Assembly (NCBI RefSeq): GCF_037038585.1
Contig: NC_092560.1
Coordinates: 85,669,549-85,733,548 of the forward strand
Reading direction: 5' to 3'
Length of the DNA: 64,000 bases
From: Patagioenas fasciata
Taxonomy: Eukaryota; Chordata; Aves; Columbiformes; Columbidae
How positions within the stretch are numbered: position 1 is the first letter of the stretch; the number at the start of each line of letters is the position of its first letter. The translations under genes were made by a program, and so were the position numbers. The notes beneath the pieces were generated by a model. That model saw only the letters and a program-made list of their open reading frames with translations, was not told the origin of the DNA and did not search any database. Below are positions 56,980-64,000 of the stretch, one piece after another.

Positions 56980-57561
56980 TCCGCGTCCCGTGGTTCCTCG
57001 CCGTGTCCCCGTGTCCCGCTCCCTGCCCGTGGTCGCGTTCCTCTCTGTCCCGTTGACCGTGCCGGGTTTTTGTCCTCCGTCTCCGCGCCGCTGCCGCCGC
57101 GCCGATTTGTTTCTTTCTGTGCCCTGTTCCTGGTGCTCTTCCGGCCTCTTTTCCTCTGTCCCCGCCGCTGCTTTGATCTCTGCCTTGTTTTTTCAGAGCC
57201 CTGTCCCTTTTTTCTCTTCTCGCTTTTGAAGAGAAGCTGCCAAGTTAACGTATACTGCGATGAAGTTATAGAAGGTGTACCCGTCATTAACCAGTTGACA
57301 TGAGGTAAATGCTTTCTGACCGCCTGCACGATGAGGGGATATTTTTCACCTTTTAGATCCTTCTGCACGACAAGAGGGAGATGGAAGATTAAGTAACACG
57401 TTGTTTAGAAGCTGAGAGCTTAGTTTATATTTGACTAATAATTAACAGATGTATTGTCAGCGAGAAACTAAACAATTATAACTAACATCGTCAAATGAAA
57501 TAAAGAACGTGGCTCAGCAGTGCTGCTGACTCTGCCGTCCCGTTTCTTTCCCCGTTTCAGG

Positions 57562-58455
57562 CGGTGAGCCAGCCGGAGGACCCGCTCTGTCCGGCCGCAG
57601 GGCCCGTGGAGCCGAGGACTCTCTTGGCGCACCCCGGGGATGTCTCTGGAGAGACTCCTCGTCTCGGTCGGATCGCCGCGGGGACGGACGAGGACCTCTG
57701 GTGAGAAGTCTTTCTTCTCTGAAATTTGGGACCGGTCACGTGCTCGCGAACTGTCCGTAAGTCGTGGTACGGAATTTCGGCAGGATAGCGTGGACGGGGT
57801 TGCGAGCACCTTAGAGGTATACAGTAGTTGCTGTGGAGTTGTTTGTGCGGCCAGCTTTTGGTGTTGGTTGTTCCCGTGCTCCGTTGTGGTGCAAAGCTGG
57901 CTCTGTATGTAGCTGTGAAGAGTACCGTAGTTCGGTTTAATTCTTGGATGTGCCTTGGTTCTGACTATGCACTTGAACACCGAAAACTACAGCAGGAGCT
58001 GCTGTGGCTTTAACTTGCGAGGAGTGTGAGCGTTGTGGAGCCATCTGTGTTGCAGAGTGTCCTAATTGCGGTGCTGAGTGTTAGAGAGATTTGAGCTGGG
58101 TACCGGAATTGTTTTGTTTTGGAGACGGTGGGATAAACTTGGAGTACAACTTGTGAGGGCGGTGTGTCGTGGGTAGGTTTGAGTATTATCTGTGGAGTAC
58201 TGCTGTAGGTGTTAATAGTTATTTGCTCGTATTTGTTACAAGATGAGCCGTGTCGTTCCGTGTGACGCGTAATGGGAGGACGGCGTAGTAGCGGTATTCT
58301 GAAAAAGAGCCTGTTAGGGTGTATTTTAGCTCAGAGGAAAGAGATTGAGGAACCACCTGGTGATAATGTGAATAGAGCAACCTTGATGAAATCTTGTGAG
58401 CAGAGGCCATTGTATAAATTGGACAAGGAAGGAAAGGCTGTGCGCAAAGCGCGGT
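57562..58455 (+). mobile_element. Retroviral leader and gag start fossil, unit 2
   Basis: Counterpart of the unit 1 remnant with the gag-like start at 58272, essentially identical in sequence. Confidence 0.55.
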
Positions 58456-58500
58456 GCTGCACCCGGGCGCCCCAATGCCGTGCCGCAGCGCGCCTCAGTG

Positions 58501-58533
58501 CTGCCGCCCTGTGGCGAAACTCGGGTACTGCAG
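58501..58533 (-). promoter_or_regulatory. Two-part CTCF-like site 9 (unit 2, promoter side)
   Basis: Unit 2 counterpart of the site at 49926. Confidence 0.5.
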
Positions 58534-58831
58534 CGCACGGCCGGGGGCAGAGGCGCTGTTCGCCCCGCAGGGCTCGCAGCCAGGTATCTGTGTGTCAGTG
58601 CCCGTCCCCATTTGTGTAAAAACGACATCCCTCCCTCGGTGGCTCCTTAGAACGTTTAAAGATGTAAATATTGCTACCACTAACATTGTCGATCCGGCTT
58701 CTTTCCTCAGTGTAAAGCAAAGGAGCGCGGTTTGTTGTTTCCTTTTAAAGGCGGCTGTTGGAAGCCGCGCGGGCAAAGGGCGTGGGGGTCCCGGCAGGGT
58801 GGCGAGAAGGCGAGTGAGGATGCAGAGCGGG

Positions 58832-59175
58832 CCAATCAGATCGCTCGGGAGGGCTGGAGGGGCGGAGCGCTGATAGGCGGGGAGAATGGCAATTGATGTG
58901 CGCAGGCAGCCAATCAGATTGCCAGAGGGGCGGGCGTTGAGGCCTCAGTATTGCGCATGCCCAAATTGCGCAGTCCTCAGTCAGGTCCGACCCTGAGGCG
59001 GGCACCTGGGCGCGGAGCGCGGGAAGGAGCATCCAATAGGAGGACGGCGCGCTGGGGTGAAAAGCAGCCAATCAGAGCGCACCGACTCAATCCCGTTTGA
59101 ACAGCTGCCTCCCTGGCAAGCGCGTCCGTGGTGTCTCGGGGCGGGCACCGGGAGTTAAGGGGGAAACGGGGGTCG
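58832..59175 (+). promoter_or_regulatory. CCAAT/GC-box CpG-island promoter, array unit 2
   Basis: Counterpart of the unit 1 promoter (CCAAT at 58832, 58910, 59033, 59068), with no difference that alters a listed motif. Confidence 0.6.
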
Positions 59176-59464
59176 AGGCGAGGGAGGGGAGGCTGAGGAG
59201 CGCTCATTTTGGCCTCTCCTTCCCCTTGCCCTGCCTCTCCGTCCCTTTTGCCTCTCTCTCCCTCTCTCTGTGTCACCTTGTCTTGCTCCCTGTCCCTATC
59301 TGTCTCTGACAAGCTGACCTGCTCCTTGCCCTCCTTTTGTATGGAATCACAGGCTCATTCTGCTTGGAGAAGACATGTGCAATTTTCTAATGACTTGACG
59401 GTTTAGAGAAACGGCCTGGAAGAGATCATTCCTTTGTCTTTTTTTTGTGTGTGTTTTTTGTGTG

Positions 59465-59519
59465 TTTTTTTTTTTTTTTTTCCCCACGTGGAGGAAAAAA
59501 AAAAAAAAAAAAAAAAAAA
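59465..59519. repeat. Poly(T)/poly(A) hairpin with E-box loop, unit 2
   Basis: T17 and A25 versions of the same hairpin. Differences in run length from unit 1 explain most of the 6-bp unit-length difference. Confidence 0.8.
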
Positions 59520-59900
59520 CAGAAGAGGCAAATTCAGTGCCTCTGCGGAGAAGCTGGCGACCAGTTTTAGTTAAGAACGCACACCCCGTTGGCGAACGGG
59601 TCCCGCGGCAGTTCCACGTGTTGCAGGTAAAAGAAGGAAGTTTGATCTGCCATAGAGGAACAGCCGCCTCTTTCCCTCCTTAGGGTCGAGCGTTGCCCTT
59701 GTCTTTGTTCACATGAATTTATGGGCACGCTGGAAATAGCCTTTAAGATTTATATGTAGAGTTTAATCTAAGTGGTAAGTGGCATGGGCATAGTTAATTT
59801 TTGAACACCTTGCTGCCAGTTGAAATGTAAGGGATGAAATGTGATGGGAAGTAATAAGTAAATTTGGGGTTGACTTCTAGGGTGTTTTTTTCCCCATTAG

Positions 59901-59976
59901 TGTAAATCAATGGCACCGTTGTCCTGTGGCTCAATCTCCGTTCTGTTCCGTGGAGTCTTCAATTTAGGATGTTCAG
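59901..59976 (+). other. 76-bp exon candidate X, unit 2
   Basis: Identical in layout to the unit 1 copy. Confidence 0.5.
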
Positions 59977-60674
59977 GTAAGAAAGTTTGTCCTTCCAAAG
60001 AATGACCAGCCATTGGTAGGACAGAGAGAGGCTTTTAAGTGCATGATCAGAATTTAAGCCAAATTCCACTTGACGTTGCTGCTGTTGGTTTTGGCTTTCA
60101 CTGGTTTCCCCACAGCTCCCTAGTGTTTGGGAGCTCGGAGTGGGCATTTTTTTCCCCCAGGGAGAGGCTATGCTTAAGAATGAATTTGTTTCCTTAGAGG
60201 AGTGAGAGTCCGTTTGTGTAACACAAAGAAAAACCCCAGCCTAGTCGAGTTCTGAGTGTGTGTCTGTGAGATGGCTGCTTTACTTTGATGAGTTCACACC
60301 TGTGCAGTTGTAATGCCAAAGAGCAATGCAAGATAGGAGGGTTTTTTCCGCTGTGGGGGGGGATGCATAAAACCAGAGCTAAGGTGCGGTTGCAGGCTTG
60401 GTGGTGTGGCGAGTGGGGCGCCGCTTCGGTGGGAGCTCGGGGTGAGGCCCAGCGGGTTCTGTGTCCTGTACGCGTGGCTTTCGTGCCGCGGCTCTCTGTG
60501 TGCGTTTTTGTTTTGTTGTGTTTGTTTTTTGTGTTTTTTTCTGCGGGATTCCCGCGAAACGCGGCACAACCGCTCGGCCCGGGCTGCCGCGGCGGTCTCA
60601 GTGCTGCCGTCCTGTGGGCAAAGCGCGGTGCTGCACCCGGGCGCCCCAATGCCGTGCCGCAGCGCGCCTCAGTG

Positions 60675-60707
60675 CTGCCGCCCTGTGGCGAAACTCGGGT
60701 ACTGCAG
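60675..60707 (-). promoter_or_regulatory. Two-part CTCF-like site 10 (unit 2, distal)
   Basis: Unit 2 counterpart of the site at 52096, with the degenerate sister at 60604-60636. Confidence 0.5.
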
Positions 60708-60884
60708 CGCACGGCCGGGGGCAGAGGCGCTGTTCGCCCCGCAGGGCTCGCGGCCAGGTATCTGTGTGTCAGTGTCCGTCCCCGTTTGTGTAAAAACGAC
60801 ATCCCTGCCTCGATGGCTCCTTAGAACGTTTAAAGATGTAAATATTTCTACCACTAACATTGTCGATCCGACTTCTTTCCTCAG

Positions 60885-61031
60885 TGGATCCGTTTTGCAG
60901 TCGGTGACCCACGATTGCTTGGAAACAGCAGAAGCTGTTCGCTCCGGCGGAGCGGATTGAAAGGACCAGCCGCTGGAGGATGCTGAAGACTCCTGGGTCG
61001 CTGATGGAAGCAGCTTTGCATAAAGCAAGGG
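60885..61031 (+). other. 147-bp exon candidate Y, unit 2
   Basis: As in unit 1. The same acceptor word also precedes the unit promoter (near 50135 and 58710), where it is followed by other DNA. Confidence 0.45.
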
Positions 61032-61407
61032 GTACGTGAACCTGGGCATGCAGTGACGACTGCCCAGCAGGTAATGGAAGCTAAACCTTTACCTCCAACG
61101 CCCGACAAAAATAACGCCAAGAAATGCCACTGAAAAAAACACAGTCAGGGAGGGGTTTTTTTAAATTTCCTTTAGTTCCCCCCCCTCTGCCCCGCCCTGC
61201 TGCGTTTAGTGCAGTGAATGACCCATTGGGAGATGACTGTGGATCTGGCTGTTGAAGGGTGTCTGAAGGAGAGGGAGATGTGTGTAGAGCAGGATTGGTT
61301 GTGGGGGTGAGTGTAACTGGTTTGGATGTGGGGTTGTAAATTCTTTTTGGAGGCTTCCTAGTTTCTGGTGTCACCTGTGGGGTGAAGCGTCTTTCTGTGT
61401 GCAGGTT

Positions 61408-64000
61408 TGAAAGGTGCGACGTACGGAGCTCCATCATTTGCCACCAGAACTCCAAATCACGGAGACAACGTTGCTGTGCAGCTGCTAAGGACAGTGTGTG
61501 TCTCAGGTAGAGTAACGTCCTTTGTGCTCTGTGTGCGTGTTCCTCCCTTGAAACGAAGGTGCGCTGCCCGGAGTTTCACGTTCCGTGTGGTACCTGCTGG
61601 GCTGAGTCTCCTCCCTACGCTCGCCCGTTTTAGCCACGTCTCTGCTCCAGCCCAGTTCGGGAGCAGAGTGGGTCATCACTGACTGCAGGGCGGTTGCACC
61701 TTCTTCAAGCTGCTAACACAGGAGGATGAATTTGGCTTTCTGCTCACATCACACATTCAGATACTGGGCAAGCTGCGTATCTCCTTCAAAAAAGAAACAC
61801 TGTCAAGGGGCTGACAGAGCGTGAGTTTCACAACACAACAAACCAACTCTGCTAGGCTTACATCGTTTTGGTGGTGCATAGCATGTTTCACTTAATCCCG
61901 TCATTGCAGGTCTCTTCTAGAGCCTCCATTGTCAAATCTTGCTGGTTACTCACCCAATTTCCTTTCCTAACTGTCTTCCCTTTTTCCTTAGCGTTTTGAG
62001 AAGCTTGATCCTGGGGTGTCTGGGGGTTGCCAGCTGACAAAATGACATTGCTGTGGCCTTGCTGAGAACAGGTGTCCCTGTGAGCCACCTCCCGGGAGCA
62101 GAGCTGAAGTTGAAAGGCGGCCTGAAAGCCCCGGTGAGAGTTTTCGTTAAAGAAACCGGAGATGATGGGGTTGACGCTGCTATTGAAAAAGGCCAGCCGG
62201 TGAGCAAAGGGATAGATATAAATGTGAAAGAACTGCAACTGGACATCTGAAAGGTTGACATAGTCAGAAAGCATCATCAGAGTCCACAAGGGAAGCCAGG
62301 AGAGGGTGAAAAGCAAAACCACAATAATGAGCATTTTGATTACTCTTTGTTTCTTCTTTGACGTGCTGTGCCATCGCTCCTGGCTGTGCTTTCCCACCGT
62401 GGGCATCGCAGTGTTGAAGAGAGCAATGCTTATCCTGGCGTACATGATAACAGTGAGCGACAGGGGAGCCAGATAGATGTTCGCAAAGAGAACTGTTGTG
62501 TAGATCTTTCTCATTCCTGGGTCAGGCCAGTCCTCTCGGCACCAGTATACGGGGCGGGTTTCGTTGCCGTAGCCGAGGATCACCCTGAAATGTTTCTCTT
62601 CTTGTACGTGCAGCATGACGGCAGAAGGACGCGTGATTGCGATGGCCAGAATCCAAGTGACGGCTATGATGATGACTGCAGTTGAAACGGTCAGCTTCTG
62701 CTCGAACGGATGAACGATGCAGCGAAACCTGCAGCAAAGATATCCGGCGACATACGTAGAGAAGCTGATTAAGGAACGCTCACTCAAACAGGCAAGCATA
62801 CGTTCACTTCTTCAATTGCATGCTTTTGAAACAGATTAAACATGATACTCCAGTTGTTGGAAGCTGTGCTGTTGCTGGAAAAGTTACCATCGTGCGTTGC
62901 AAAGGGCCTCAGAAGGGAAACACTGATCAGGAAACTGGAAATAAGTTAGCAGATGCCAGTGTGAAACCAGCCACCGAAAGGACAGAGACCGATACAAAAG
63001 CCACACCTCTGATCCCAGGTGGCTGTCTCCTCCAGCCAACATCAGGAAACCGCAACAAAGAGGATAAGAAATTAATAGGAGATTTATAGCCGAATTAGAA
63101 TTAGGGTCCAAAGAAGCTGTCACTGGTGACGGGAGAGCAGTGGTACCTCGCAGCGCAAGGAGCTGATGCGCTCTATTAAGATTAGGTGAAAAGGTAAGAG
63201 TGAATTTATAAACTGTTTGCGAAGGAGTGACCCAGCAATGTGAAATGTGTCTAGAAAACCATCATCTTAATACTGTATACAGGGTATAAATAAGAACAAT
63301 TGGACGAGGGAAACGTCCCAGGACAACACTGGCAAATAGGGTTCTCCAAGCTGCCTAGAAAAGAGGGGTATGGCTATTGGGTGGCACTCACAGCAGCTCC
63401 CTTCTCAGGTTGGCCAGGAGCATTGCCGTGCCGGGGGGCGGCTGCCGGCCTGTGGGCCGGGGGCTGCGGCTGTTTGGGGCGCTGCCCCCGCTTTGTTTTC
63501 CTAGGGGAGCCCCCCCCCGCTTTTTGGGGGTTGTGGTACGTGCACGTGTAAATGACACAATGAGAGTAAATGACACAATGAGCTGCCTGTCGGGGCCGTT
63601 TCCCTCGTGTCGCGTGACGGTGTCGCTTGTGGCGCCCCAGCGTGAGCAGGGGCCGGCGATGCGGGTGGGGGACGCGGGGGTCAAAAGGGAGTCCCCCTGA
63701 AAAGAGGGGGTCACAGTCCCAACGTGCCTGAAAATTCCCGGGGGAGGAGAACACGTGTTCGACCTGTAAACACGAGTGTGGCAATTGCAAACAGAGAAAT
63801 CTGTCCTTGGTATTTATATATTGCAGGATGGCATTCACGTGTATATCAAATGCTTTTATATCAACCCCCTTTTCTACTCTATTATATAAAGGATTTTTAG
63901 AATGTAAAAAATTCCTGTTGATGGTTTTAAAAATACCAATATCTTGTCTATACGTAAATTAAAAAATGAAGGACTCGAAAATGAGAAAAAAATTATATAG
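61408..64000 (+). repeat. Macrosatellite unit 3, cut by the window end
   Basis: The first 2593 bp of a third head-to-tail unit, containing the NPFFR2-like exon and the start of the AT-rich block. The array clearly continues beyond the window, so its copy number is unknown. Confidence 0.93.
61888..62728 (-). pseudogene. NPFFR2: NPFFR2-like last-exon fragment, unit 3
   Basis: Almost identical to the unit 2 copy, differing at one residue of TM6 where this copy keeps the family valine. The acceptor AG, the open frame and the stop are all kept, and NPxxY is again NPIIS. All four copies remaining open could reflect young age or homogenisation rather than selection; the loss of TM1-3 and of NPxxY argues against receptor function. 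An exapted short membrane protein or a role of the antisense RNA cannot be excluded. Confidence 0.87.

Larger units (their letters stand above)
52829..61407 (+). repeat. Macrosatellite unit 2, full length (8579 bp)
   Basis: Same order of parts as unit 1. The 6-bp length difference comes from small runs, chiefly the poly(T)/poly(A) hairpin (50891-50940 versus 59465-59519). Its NPFFR2-like exon differs from that of unit 3 at one residue by translation, and from that of unit 1 at about eight. Adjacent-unit similarity is therefore uneven along the array. Confidence 0.93.

Noticed and set aside
1-64000. CRISPR arrays, bacterial operons, rRNA or tRNA genes
   Set aside because: The window is vertebrate nuclear DNA; repeats are minisatellite or segmental in nature, and no cloverleaf or rRNA sequence was recognised. 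The only tRNA-like match is the retroviral primer site.

Overview
The window looks like vertebrate, most probably bird, nuclear DNA. The evidence is a neuropeptide FF receptor type 2 exon with a normal splice boundary, CpG-island promoters with CCAAT, GC-box and NRF1-type sites, G-rich minisatellites, and retrovirus fossils with an avian class II look. I recognised no CR1 LINE. The chromosome cannot be told from the sequence; a repeat-rich accessory region such as a W/Z amplicon or a small microchromosome would fit.

The dominant structure is an 8.57-kb tandem macrosatellite: one full unit at 44256-52828 (8573 bp), a second at 52829-61407 (8579 bp), and a third running off the window at 61408. 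The tail of an earlier unit lies at 42371-44255, and a detached truncated unit at 1-5193. Each unit carries the last exon of an NPFFR2-like receptor on the minus strand, a GC-rich segment with a 112-bp spliced-exon candidate, a solo LTR-like piece, a retroviral leader and gag start, a CCAAT/GC-box CpG-island promoter, a poly(T)/poly(A) hairpin, two further exon candidates with strong splice sites, and two-part CTCF-like sites. No intact protein-coding gene was found in the unit.

A second large structure is a direct duplication of about 7.74 kb: 5192-12930 and 34038-41772, about 28.85 kb apart. Each copy holds retroviral pol remnants, an LTR end with a tRNA-Ser-type primer site, a large CpG island whose promoter is built from ~107-bp tandem modules, and exon-like GC-rich DNA related to the array unit.

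Between the two copies, 12931-22900 is ordinary AT-richer DNA with a diverged promoter relative (15760-16330) and three protein-like plus-strand exon candidates of an unrecognised gene. From 22900 come another CpG island, a 52-bp minisatellite, a duplicated 84-codon reading frame (24455 and 33086), a repeated exon-like cassette (25412, 27161, 27958, 34015) with an LTR element inserted in one copy, and 3.7 kb of ~56-bp minisatellite (28230-31920).

The notable theme is a macrosatellite with CpG-island promoters and ten two-part CTCF-like sites of fixed 33-bp geometry, all in one orientation. This recalls the organisation of mammalian DXZ4 but with unrelated sequence. All functional statements rest on motif and splice-site reading by eye; no database search was possible.
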